From the NCBI RefSeq assembly GCF_009026145.1, contig NZ_WBUE01000002.1, positions 62,001-126,000 of the forward strand: a DNA stretch of 64,000 nt, written 5' to 3'. This DNA comes from Hyphomicrobium sp. Lineage in GTDB: Bacteria; Pseudomonadota; Alphaproteobacteria; Rhizobiales; Hyphomicrobiaceae. Positions 1 to 7,696 of the stretch are shown piece after piece. The notes beneath the pieces are model-generated. The model saw only the letters and a list, made by a program, of their open reading frames with translations, had not been told where the DNA came from and made no database searches. A program made the translations under genes and the position numbers. Position 1 is the stretch's first letter; every line of letters starts with the position of its first letter.

Positions 1-68
1 GCGGTGGCGGCGCAGCCGCAAAGGAGGCCCGTCAGGGCGACGGCCGCATAGATCCGTGGCGATGTCAT
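1..68 (-). CDS. trbG: TrbG/VirB9-like conjugation protein (N-terminus only)
   Basis: Only the first 22 or so codons lie in the window; the gene runs off the left edge. The start codon overlaps the trbF stop as ATGA. The visible peptide begins MTSPRIYAAVALTGLLCGCA, a hydrophobic signal with a LLCGC lipobox-like end, as expected for an exported component of the outer-membrane core complex. The TrbG call rests on position: trbG follows trbF in IncP-type trb operons. No domain residues are visible. Confidence 0.7.
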   Translation of the reverse strand, partial: MTSPRIYAAVALTGLLCGCAAT

Positions 69-763
69 CTGGGCTCTCCTGCGCTGACGTCCTGCGACCA
101 GTTGAAGGTGTGCACGTAGATGCCGAGCGGGTTCTTGCGCACGGCTTCGGCGGTCCTGGGTGGCATGATGAGGATGGAGAACAGGCCGGTGAACCGACGG
201 GTCCCTTTCAGCGCACCGCCCTCGAAGGTTCGCTCCAGCCAGCGCGCTTGGAATGAGGAGTCCGAGGCGCGCACGACGCTGGTGACCTCGACCGCGACAG
301 TCTCGCGACCGACCTTGGCGAAGGGGTCGTTGGCGCGCGCATATTCGTTGAGCGTGACCGCGGCCCGCTCGGTGACGAAGTCGTAGGCCTTGAGCCAGTT
401 CTGCTTGACGACCACGGCATCGCTCGACAGCGCGCGGACGTTGTCGACGAAGCGCGCCAGGTGATAGGCGATCTGCGCATCGTTCGGCTTATAGGCCTCG
501 GCCGCGGGGCCGACGGCGCGGGCCCCGCCGCGCGGGTCGACCTCGACAACGTAAGGTGTCGTCGTTGGGGACCGGCCGATCCACAGCAGGGTTGCGGCGA
601 GGATCAGCGAGACGCCCAAGCTGCCGAGCGCCATCAGGCGCCAATTGCGCGCCTGCACGCGGGCGCTGCCGATGCGCTCGTCCCAGACTTGCGCCGCCTT
701 CTGATAGGGCGTGACCGGCTCCGGGGTCTCGCCATAGCGCAACGTCGAACGTTTGAACGACAT
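65..763 (-). CDS. trbF: TrbF (VirB8-like) conjugal transfer protein
   Basis: Predicted 232-residue inner-membrane component of the mating-pair-formation type IV secretion channel, equivalent to VirB8, which bridges the inner-membrane platform and the periplasmic core. A short cytoplasmic N-terminus (MSFKRSTLRYGETPEPVTPY) is followed by one membrane helix at about residues 40-60 and then a VirB8-like periplasmic domain. The start is set by AAGGAGA upstream of the ATG; the frame is open further upstream but that part overlaps trbL. Its stop overlaps the trbG start by ATGA, so the two are probably translationally coupled. Order trbL-trbF-trbG matches IncP and rhizobial trb operons. Confidence 0.93.
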   Translation of the reverse strand: MSFKRSTLRYGETPEPVTPYQKAAQVWDERIGSARVQARNWRLMALGSLGVSLILAATLLWIGRSPTTTPYVVEVDPRGGARAVGPAAEAYKPNDAQIAYHLARFVDNVRALSSDAVVVKQNWLKAYDFVTERAAVTLNEYARANDPFAKVGRETVAVEVTSVVRASDSSFQARWLERTFEGGALKGTRRFTGLFSILIMPPRTAEAVRKNPLGIYVHTFNWSQDVSAGEPR

Positions 764-777
764 GCGTCCTGTCTCCT

Positions 778-2061
778 TTATTTGCTGGTCTTGAGATCCG
801 GGCCACCGCCACTCGCCGGCCGATCGCCCTCGCGCAGGGCTTGCGCGGCCACCATGCCGGCCTGCGTCAGCTGCTGCCGACGTGCGAGGCTTTGCGCCCA
901 CGCGGGCGGACTTTGCTGTATGGTGCCAGGCGCAATGGTGCCGGCGCCGGGATCGCTGGCGCCGGACGATGGACGCGTATCGCGATAGCCCTGGGCCGCA
1001 CCTTGCCGGTAGGCGTCACGCACCGGTGCCGTCGCCGATGCCATCATGCGCGAGGGCGGAGCCGAGATCGTCGTGCGCGCGACGCCGGACATGCCACTCG
1101 TTTCATAGGCGGCGCCGACCCGACCCGCGAGAGAGGCGGCGGCCTTAATGCTGCCGCCCGCAGCGCCGCCAGCCAATCGCGCGCCGCCCGCCAACGCCAA
1201 TCCGCCGGCAACCGCCGTACCACCCAGCGCCGCCGTGGTGGCGACGGCCGCGCCGGCGCCGAGCTGCGGGGCGCCCGAGATCAGGCCGGCGGCGATCGCC
1301 GGCACGAAGACGGCCAATCCGAACACGGCGATCGCCGCCAGGATGCACGATGCCGCCTGCGTCAGGGTGATTTCGCCTGCCGGCCCGCTCAACGTGCCGA
1401 ACAGCGTGGCGCCGATGCCGATCACGATCGCCAGCACCATGAGCTTGATGCCGGAGGAGATAACGTTGCCGAGCACGCGCTCGGCAAGGAACGCGGTCTG
1501 GCCGAACAAGGCGAACGGGACCAGCACGAAGCCTGCCAGCACCGTCAGCTTGAACTCGATGATGGCGATGAACAGCTGGACGGAGAGGACGAAGAAGGCG
1601 AGGAGCACGATCGCCCACGCCAGCATCAGCACGGCGATGGTGGCAAAGTTGGAGAAGAAGGTCGTGAAGCCCATGAGCTCGCCGGCCTTCTCCAAGAGCG
1701 GCTTGGAGGCCGTATAGCCGGTCGACGCCACGAACCCCGGCCGCATCAAGTCGGCGGCGGTGAGCGACGTGCCCGACGCCTTCAGCCCCAGTCCGGCAAA
1801 CGACTGGAAGACGATGTCGGCGAGCTGTCGGAAGTTGGAGAGCAGGAGCGCGAAAAAGCCGACGTACAGCACCTTCTTGATCAGCTGTGCCGGAAGGTTG
1901 TCCTCGCCCATCAGCGCCCAGAACAGGCCCGCCAGCGTGATGTCGATTGCCACCAGGATGCTGGTGAGGAAGGCGACGTCGCCGGCGAGCAATCCGAACC
2001 CGCTGTCGATGTAGCGGCTGAAGGTCTCGGTGAAGAGATCGATGATGGCGAGATCGTCCAT
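778..2061 (-). CDS. trbL: TrbL (VirB6-like) polytopic conjugal transfer protein
   Basis: Predicted 427-residue polytopic inner-membrane protein of the transfer channel (VirB6 family). It starts MDDLAIIDLFTETFSRYIDS and has about five to six hydrophobic segments between residues 25 and 260, then an Ala/Gly-rich stretch and a hydrophilic C-terminal tail, the usual TrbL layout. I chose the ATG preceded by GAGG rather than the longer open frame, whose extra residues do not look like a TrbL N-terminus. It ends 14 nt before trbF. The 127-bp gap upstream, where an entry-exclusion gene trbK sits in some relatives, holds no convincing gene. Confidence 0.92.
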   Translation of the reverse strand: MDDLAIIDLFTETFSRYIDSGFGLLAGDVAFLTSILVAIDITLAGLFWALMGEDNLPAQLIKKVLYVGFFALLLSNFRQLADIVFQSFAGLGLKASGTSLTAADLMRPGFVASTGYTASKPLLEKAGELMGFTTFFSNFATIAVLMLAWAIVLLAFFVLSVQLFIAIIEFKLTVLAGFVLVPFALFGQTAFLAERVLGNVISSGIKLMVLAIVIGIGATLFGTLSGPAGEITLTQAASCILAAIAVFGLAVFVPAIAAGLISGAPQLGAGAAVATTAALGGTAVAGGLALAGGARLAGGAAGGSIKAAASLAGRVGAAYETSGMSGVARTTISAPPSRMMASATAPVRDAYRQGAAQGYRDTRPSSGASDPGAGTIAPGTIQQSPPAWAQSLARRQQLTQAGMVAAQALREGDRPASGGGPDLKTSK

Positions 2062-2188
2062 GGGGTCCTCGGGGCGTGTCGGCAAAGCTTCGCCGTCGGC
2101 GGAAAATCGGTTCGCCGTTGGCCATGTCAGAGGGCGGCTAGTGTCGTCGGAGGCTGCGATCGTGACCGGGCATGCGTTTCTCCATGTG

Positions 2189-2914
2189 CTATCGGCTCGC
2201 CGAATATCCGGAGCCGGTCCCGACAAAGGACTTGAAGCGCTGACGCGCCTCATACTCGGTGGCGAGGTCACGGGCCCGCGTCAGCGTCTCGGCACGCGCC
2301 TGCGCCGCAACGAGGCCCTGCAGCGCCAGCGACTGCTTGACGCTGAGGCCGGCGAGCTCGTTGCCGGCTTGCGCGGCTTCGAGCGCTCCGACGGCGTGGC
2401 GCGAACGCGCGAGGGCATCACCGAGCAGGCGGGCGCCGATCTCGATGCTGTCGGCAATCTGACCCTGCACCAGGGCAGAGCGCCGGAAGGCGGCGTATTC
2501 CTCCTCCCAGCGGGTCGTGGCATTGCGCAGCACATCGTCAGAGGTGAGCGCGGCCGACGCTTGCCCGGGAAACATTTTGTCGTAGTTGGTTTGCGTCTCC
2601 CGCAGATCCAAGGCAATGCCCTCCCCGGCCTTCATCTGGCTCTCGATGTCGGCGAGCGTGCGTTGCAGATCCGGGGAGATCGTTTCGCCCAGCGGTGAAA
2701 GGTTCTGGTCCATGCGCACAAGAATCTGCGCCTGGTTTTGGAGCGCGCGAATCTGATTGTTGATCTGCTCGAGCGCCCGCGCGGCGGAGAGCAGGTTCTG
2801 CTGGTAGTTCGACGGATCGAACACCGTCATCTGCGCGCGCGCCTGCGACACGCCGCTGATGAGAACGCCGGCGGCGAGCGGCAGCATCGTGAGCACTGTG
2901 CGGCGGGGTGTCAT
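2189..2914 (-). CDS. trbJ: TrbJ (VirB5-like) conjugal transfer protein
   Basis: Predicted 241-residue secreted protein, similar to VirB5-type minor pilus or adhesion components. An N-terminal signal peptide (MTPRRTVLTMLPLAAGVLIS then SQARAQ) is followed by the family-typical TVFDPSNYQQNLLSAARALE and a long helical, glutamine-rich, probably coiled-coil body. The start codon overlaps the trbE stop by ATGA, which fixes the start against the longer upstream-open frame. Usual length for TrbJ is about 240-260 residues. Confidence 0.92.
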   Translation of the reverse strand: MTPRRTVLTMLPLAAGVLISGVSQARAQMTVFDPSNYQQNLLSAARALEQINNQIRALQNQAQILVRMDQNLSPLGETISPDLQRTLADIESQMKAGEGIALDLRETQTNYDKMFPGQASAALTSDDVLRNATTRWEEEYAAFRRSALVQGQIADSIEIGARLLGDALARSRHAVGALEAAQAGNELAGLSVKQSLALQGLVAAQARAETLTRARDLATEYEARQRFKSFVGTGSGYSASR

Positions 2915-5553
2915 TGGCCTGCTCCTTTGGCTTGGCTCGGGGTGACGCGGAACGGTGAGAGGCGTTGCGGCAGCGGTGGGCCGCCCGGCAATCCGGGCAG
3001 TGGCGTTTGCTCCGCAAGCGAGGTGTTTGCAGACGGCGCCTTGGGCGCCAACGCCGTGCGATCCTTGGGCTCTGCCGGGGCCTCGGGTTGCACCGCCTCC
3101 TTCCGCACTGCCGGAGGCAAGGGCGGCGGGATCGCCGTCGGGGCCTGCCAGCCGTCGAGCAGCTCGGCGGCCCAGGCCAGATTCTTGGCGGCGAGGAAGC
3201 GCGCGGCGAAGCTTTTGGGTTCGCTCGTCGCCAGACAGTGCTCGATGAGCCGCTGGTCGTCGGGCGAGGACGCCCCGCACAGCGCGAGCGCCACCGGCCC
3301 GAGGCCCAACGCGAAGAGACGATTGCCGCGGGCCGTCTGGGCGTAGTAGTCGCGCTTCGGCGTGGCGACGCTCAGGATCTCGATCTGGCGAGCGTTGAGG
3401 CCGAAGCGTTCATAGACGGTCTTCGCCTGCGGCTCGAGCGCGCGATCGTTGGGCAGGAAGATGCGGGTCGGGCAGCTTTCGATGAGGGCCGGGGCAATGC
3501 TCGAGCGCTCGATGTCGGCCAGCGACTGGCTGGCGAAGACGACGGCAACATTGCGCTTGCGCAAGGTCTTCAGCCATTCGCGGATGCGCGCGGCGAACAG
3601 CGCGTCATCGAGGAAGGTCCAGGCCTCGTCGAGCACCAGCAAGGTCGGCTGCCCGTCGAAGCGCGCCTCGAGGCGATGGAACAGATACGTCAGCACCGGC
3701 GGAATCAGCGCCTTGTGCGCCATCAGCTGCTCCAGCTCGATGTGCAGCACGTCCGTCTCGGCAATCTCCTCCGATGAGCCATCGAGAAGCCGGCCATAGG
3801 CCCCTTCCAGCGTATAGGGCGACAGGGCGGCGACCAGCGCCGCTGACTGGATGAGCACGGCAAGCCCAGTCAGGGTGCGCTCGGCGCGCGGCGCCGAAGC
3901 CAGACTCTTGAGGGCGGTCCAGACCGCATCCTTGACTTCCGGCGTCACGCGCACGCCTTCGGCCGTGAGGAGCGCCGTTACCCATTGCAAGGCGAAGGCG
4001 ATCTCGCCGGGCTCGTCGATGCGCGCCAAGGGCTGCAGCGAGAGCGTGCCTTCGAGGCCGAGATCGATGCTGGCGCCGCCCATGGCGAGGGTGGCGGCGC
4101 GGGCCGAGCGGCCGCGGTCGAAGAGCACGACCTGCGCGCCGATGAAGCGGCGGAACTGCAGCGCCAGCAGGGCGAGGAGCACCGACTTGCCGGCGCCGGT
4201 CGGACCAACGATGAGCGTGTGGCCGACGTCGCCGACGTGCAGATCGAGGCGGAACGGCGTTGCCCCGCGCGTCTCCGCCATCATCAGCGTGGGAGCATTG
4301 AGGTGGCGGTTCATTTCCGGCCCGGCCCACACCGCCGAGACCGGCATCATGTGGGCAAGGTTCAAGGTGTGCATGATCGGCTGACGCACGTTGGCGTAAG
4401 GGTTGCCGGGCAGTGAGCCGAGCCAGGTTTCCACGGCATTCAAGGTCTCGCGGATGGTGACGAAGCCGCGGGTGTTGATGATCCGCTCGACGGCGAGCAG
4501 CTTCTCGTTCGCCTGGCGCACGTCGACATCGGCGACCACGATGGCGGTGGTCAGGTAGCCGAACGCCACGTCGTCCTGTCCGAGCTCCTGCAGCGCCTCA
4601 TCCGCGTCCATCGCCTTGTTGTCGGCGTCGGGATCGACGAGCGCCGTCTCGCGGTTGAACATGACCTCGCGCAGGATGGCGCTGACCGACTTGCGCTTGG
4701 CAAACCATTGGCGCCTGAGCCGCGTCAGGTGACGCGTGGCTTCGGTCTTGTCGAGGGCGATCCACCGTGTCGTCCAGCGGTAGGCAAAGCCGAGGTCATT
4801 GAGGGCATCGAGCACGCCCGGCACGGTGGCATTGGGGAAGCCGAGCACGGTCAGCACGCGCAGATGCTGATCACCGAGCTTCGGCTCGAGGCCGCCGAGA
4901 AACGGGCGGTCGCAGAGGATGGCGTCGATGTGGGCCGGGACCGCCGGCACGGCGACCGGATGGCGCTTATCCGAGATCGTGCCATGCAGGTAGGTGAGCG
5001 TCGCCGCATCATCGAGCGCCTCCGCCTCAGGCAGGATGGAAGCGAGCATCTGCAGCGCCCGGTCGGTCTCGGTGATGAACCATTCGAGCTGCGCCCGCGG
5101 CTCGACACCGATGGCCGTCTCGTCGCTGCGCTCGTAGAGCAGGCGATCGGCCCGCGCCTCGTTCTCGGGCGGCGGCAGATAGAGGAAGGTCAGGTAGTAG
5201 CGGCTCTCGTGATGGACGCCGTCGGCGCTGAAGGCGGCATAGCGTTCCTGATCGACGAGCCACGAGGCCGGATCGGCGAACCGTGCACCGGGATACGCGT
5301 TCGCGGGAATGCGCTCGGCTTCGAAGAAGAGCGCCCAGCCGGCACCGAACCGCTTCAGGACGTTGTTGAGGCGCGCGGTCACCGAGACCAGCTCGGCCTC
5401 GGTGGCGCTGTCGAGATCGGGACCGCGATAGCGCAGCGTGCGCTGGAACGAGCCGTCCTTGTTGAGCACGACACCCGGCGCCACCAGGCACGCCCACGGC
5501 AGATAATCGGCCAAGCCAGTCGATGCCTTGCGGTACTCGGCGAGGTTCAGCAT
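2911..5553 (-). CDS. trbE: TrbE (VirB4-like) conjugation ATPase
   Basis: Predicted 880-residue VirB4-family ATPase that energises pilus assembly and substrate transfer at the inner membrane. It begins MLNLAEYRKASTGLADYLPW, the common TrbE start. The Walker A motif is GPTGAGKSVLLAL and the Walker B region is PTLLVLDEAWTFLDD; ASQSLADIERSSIAPALIES follows, as in VirB4 proteins. The C-terminal 70-80 residues are Pro/Ala-rich and look disordered. The start overlaps the trbD stop by 7 nt (ATGCTGA) and the stop overlaps trbJ by 4 nt. All catalytic motifs look intact. Confidence 0.96.
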   Translation of the reverse strand: MLNLAEYRKASTGLADYLPWACLVAPGVVLNKDGSFQRTLRYRGPDLDSATEAELVSVTARLNNVLKRFGAGWALFFEAERIPANAYPGARFADPASWLVDQERYAAFSADGVHHESRYYLTFLYLPPPENEARADRLLYERSDETAIGVEPRAQLEWFITETDRALQMLASILPEAEALDDAATLTYLHGTISDKRHPVAVPAVPAHIDAILCDRPFLGGLEPKLGDQHLRVLTVLGFPNATVPGVLDALNDLGFAYRWTTRWIALDKTEATRHLTRLRRQWFAKRKSVSAILREVMFNRETALVDPDADNKAMDADEALQELGQDDVAFGYLTTAIVVADVDVRQANEKLLAVERIINTRGFVTIRETLNAVETWLGSLPGNPYANVRQPIMHTLNLAHMMPVSAVWAGPEMNRHLNAPTLMMAETRGATPFRLDLHVGDVGHTLIVGPTGAGKSVLLALLALQFRRFIGAQVVLFDRGRSARAATLAMGGASIDLGLEGTLSLQPLARIDEPGEIAFALQWVTALLTAEGVRVTPEVKDAVWTALKSLASAPRAERTLTGLAVLIQSAALVAALSPYTLEGAYGRLLDGSSEEIAETDVLHIELEQLMAHKALIPPVLTYLFHRLEARFDGQPTLLVLDEAWTFLDDALFAARIREWLKTLRKRNVAVVFASQSLADIERSSIAPALIESCPTRIFLPNDRALEPQAKTVYERFGLNARQIEILSVATPKRDYYAQTARGNRLFALGLGPVALALCGASSPDDQRLIEHCLATSEPKSFAARFLAAKNLAWAAELLDGWQAPTAIPPPLPPAVRKEAVQPEAPAEPKDRTALAPKAPSANTSLAEQTPLPGLPGGPPLPQRLSPFRVTPSQAKGAGQ

Positions 5554-5819
5554 GACAGCGCTCCCTTGTGGCGGGCATGACGGGAGAGCACAGTGAGGAA
5601 GGCCGGATCCTTGCGCGTGACCCAGACGGCGACGGCGTGACCAGTGAGCCAGATCAGCAAGCCGGCCAGCCACAGACGCAGGCCGAGGCCGATCGCGGCG
5701 GCGAGCGTTCCGTTGAGGATGGCGAAGTTGCGCGGGCTGCCGGCCAAGAGGATCGGCTCGGTGAGCGCGCGGTGCAGGATGACCTCGTAGCCTGGGGTGG
5801 TGGACGGTTGACCGATCAT
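5547..5819 (-). CDS. trbD: TrbD (VirB3-like) conjugal transfer protein
   Basis: Predicted 90-residue inner-membrane protein of the VirB3 family. After a polar N-terminus with the family-typical LHRALTEPILLAGSPRNFAI, two closely spaced membrane helices follow (about residues 35-68). It lies 21 nt after trbC and overlaps trbE by 7 nt. VirB3-like proteins work directly with the VirB4 ATPase, consistent with the coupled start. Confidence 0.92.
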   Translation of the reverse strand: MIGQPSTTPGYEVILHRALTEPILLAGSPRNFAILNGTLAAAIGLGLRLWLAGLLIWLTGHAVAVWVTRKDPAFLTVLSRHARHKGALSC

Positions 5820-5840
5820 GGGGTGCTGATGCTCCGCGCT

Positions 5841-6167
5841 TCAGTTGATGAGGGCGCCGCCGGCAAAGGAGAAGAACGACAGGAAGAAGGAGGTGGCGGC
5901 GAAGGCGATCGAGAGGCCGAACACGATCTGCAGGAGACGGCGCAGGCCGCCGCCCATATCGCCGAAGGCGAGGCTGAGCCCGGTGACGATGATGACGATG
6001 ACGGCGATGACCTTGGCGACGGGGCCTTCGATCGATTCCAGGATGCGATGCAGCGGCGCCTCCCAGGGCATGCCGGAGCCGGCGGCGTGCGCCGTGGCGG
6101 CCATGAGTATGAAGCAACCGCTCACGCAGGCTGCGGTGCGCATGAGACGTTGGACCAGGCGTGACAT
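5841..6167 (-). CDS. trbC: TrbC (VirB2-like) conjugative pilin
   Basis: Predicted 108-residue propilin. A long signal sequence ending near ATAHAAGSGMPWE is followed by two hydrophobic helices (around IAVIVIIVTGLSLAFG and IVFGLSIAFAATSFFLSFFS), as in TrbC/VirB2 pilins. The start is chosen at MSRLVQRLM because GGGAG precedes it. In RP4 the TrbC pilin is trimmed and cyclised by the TraF peptidase; a TraF-like gene is present at 28709-29212, so that maturation route may operate here (inference). Confidence 0.9.
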   Translation of the reverse strand: MSRLVQRLMRTAACVSGCFILMAATAHAAGSGMPWEAPLHRILESIEGPVAKVIAVIVIIVTGLSLAFGDMGGGLRRLLQIVFGLSIAFAATSFFLSFFSFAGGALIN

Positions 6168-6180
6168 CTGCTGCTCCCTC

Positions 6181-7182
6181 TCAAACTGTGTGCAAGGTTG
6201 GCCGCCCGGGCGGTTGCAGCTCGTAGTCGCCGTCCTCATCGAGGCGCACCAGCTCGAGCACGCTCTCGACGCGGCGGCCGATGCCGCGCCCGGCGAGGAA
6301 CACGACGACGTCGATAGCTTCGGCGATGAGCTCGCGCGGCACCGTGACGACCGCTTCCTGCACGAGCTGCTCGAGCCGGTAGAGCCCCGCCTCGGCGGAG
6401 TTGGCGTGGACGGTGGCGATGCCGCCGGGATGCCCGGTGTTCCAAGCCTTCAGCATGTCGAGGGCTTCCGGGCCGCGGACCTCGCCGACAATGATGCGGT
6501 CGGGACGCAGCCGCAGCGTCGAGCGCACGAGATCGGCGAGCGAGGCGATACCTGGCTTGGTGCACAGCGCCACGCAATCGGCCGCGGCGCACCGCAATTC
6601 GCGCGTGTCCTCCAGGATCAGCACGCGCTCGCCAAGCTCGGCGACCTCGGCCAGCAGCGCGTTGACCAGCGTGGTCTTCCCCGAGGAGGTGCCGCCGACG
6701 ACGAGTATGTTCTTGCGCTGGCGCACGGCCAGCGTCAGGGCTGCGGCCTGGGGCGCCGACATGATGCGCGCGGTGACGTAGTCGGCCAGGCGATAGAGCA
6801 GATCTGCCGGCTTGCGCACGGCAAAACACGGCGCCGGCGCCACCGGCGGCAGGATGCCCTCGAAGCGCTCGCCCGTGTCGGGCAGCTCGGCGGACACGAT
6901 CGGCGCCTTGTCGTGCACCTCGCGGCGCACGTGCGCGGCGACGAGGCGGATAATCCGCTCGGCCTCCGCGCTGCCGATGCGCTCGCCAGTATCCTGGCGG
7001 CCGACGGTGGCGCGGTCGATCCACAGCCTGCCGTCGGGATTGACCATGACCTCGATCACGGTCGGGTCGGCGAGCGCGGCGGCGATGGTCGGGCCGAAGG
7101 CCGTGCGCAGCATCTGCCGGCGGCGCCCTTGCGCGACCTCGGCGACCGGCAGGGACACGGGATCAGTCATGGGATCAGTCAT
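6181..7182 (-). CDS. trbB: TrbB (VirB11-like) secretion ATPase
   Basis: Predicted 333-residue hexameric VirB11-type ATPase on the cytoplasmic face of the transfer channel. It shows Walker A GGTSSGKTTLVNAL, the Asp box ILEDTRELRC, the Walker B/RIIVGEVRGPEALDML segment and the His-box GHPGGIATVHANS. Two near-identical MTDP starts exist 12 nt apart. The upstream one has GGAGGG at good spacing and overlaps the stop of the CopG-type gene by 8 nt, so it is preferred. Confidence 0.95.
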   Translation of the reverse strand: MTDPMTDPVSLPVAEVAQGRRRQMLRTAFGPTIAAALADPTVIEVMVNPDGRLWIDRATVGRQDTGERIGSAEAERIIRLVAAHVRREVHDKAPIVSAELPDTGERFEGILPPVAPAPCFAVRKPADLLYRLADYVTARIMSAPQAAALTLAVRQRKNILVVGGTSSGKTTLVNALLAEVAELGERVLILEDTRELRCAAADCVALCTKPGIASLADLVRSTLRLRPDRIIVGEVRGPEALDMLKAWNTGHPGGIATVHANSAEAGLYRLEQLVQEAVVTVPRELIAEAIDVVVFLAGRGIGRRVESVLELVRLDEDGDYELQPPGRPTLHTV

Positions 7183-7696
7183 GGGCCTTCCCTCCTTCGG
7201 ATCTTTCATTCGGTGCCTGGCCGTTGCGATGGGCGGCCCGATTCTTCAGCGGCGCGTCGTCGGACGCCGTCACGAAGAGATCGGGGTCGTTGACGGCGAT
7301 CGTCTCCAGCACCTCGGAGACGAGGCGCTGGTCGCCGGCGAGGCGCCGGCCGATCTGGGCGACGAAGACCTGGAAGCGCTCCTTGCCGAGGAGGCGTGCC
7401 GGCTCCTGCTCGCTCTGCGCCAGCGGGGGCGTGATGGTCAGGTAGTAGCGCACGAACAGCGCCAGGGTCTCCGTGGCGATGGCGACATCGCGCTTGATGG
7501 TCGCCACGGATTTGCTCAGCTCGTTGAGGCGCCGGGCGAGACCCTCGTCGACGCCCGGATGCTGGTGCGGCTCAAGGCTGGCCCGCAGCGCTTCCTCGAC
7601 CAGGGCCGACTTGGCGCCGTTGCGTTGCCGGGCGACGAGATCGAGCTGCCGGGCGAGCGGTCGCGAGAGATAGAGTGTGTAGCGCTTCTTGCTCAT
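7175..7696 (-). CDS. CopG-family protein of the traG-trbB junction
   Basis: A 173-residue protein found between traG and trbB in rhizobial-type ICEs and annotated there as CopG family. The N-terminal 40 residues (MSKKRYTLYLSRPLARQLDL then RQRNGAKSALVEEALRASLE) fit a ribbon-helix-helix DNA-binding fold. The rest is helical and of unknown function. It starts directly after the traG stop with no spacer and overlaps trbB by 8 nt, so it is co-translated with the transfer operon and may regulate it. The regulatory role is inference from fold and position. Confidence 0.85.
   Translation of the reverse strand: MSKKRYTLYLSRPLARQLDLVARQRNGAKSALVEEALRASLEPHQHPGVDEGLARRLNELSKSVATIKRDVAIATETLALFVRYYLTITPPLAQSEQEPARLLGKERFQVFVAQIGRRLAGDQRLVSEVLETIAVNDPDLFVTASDDAPLKNRAAHRNGQAPNERSEGGKAHD

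Noticed and set aside
841..2235. Long plus-strand open frame of 464 codons opposite trbL
   Set aside because: Antisense shadow of trbL in GC-rich DNA; the composition is Arg/Gly/Glu-rich low complexity and trbL is conserved.
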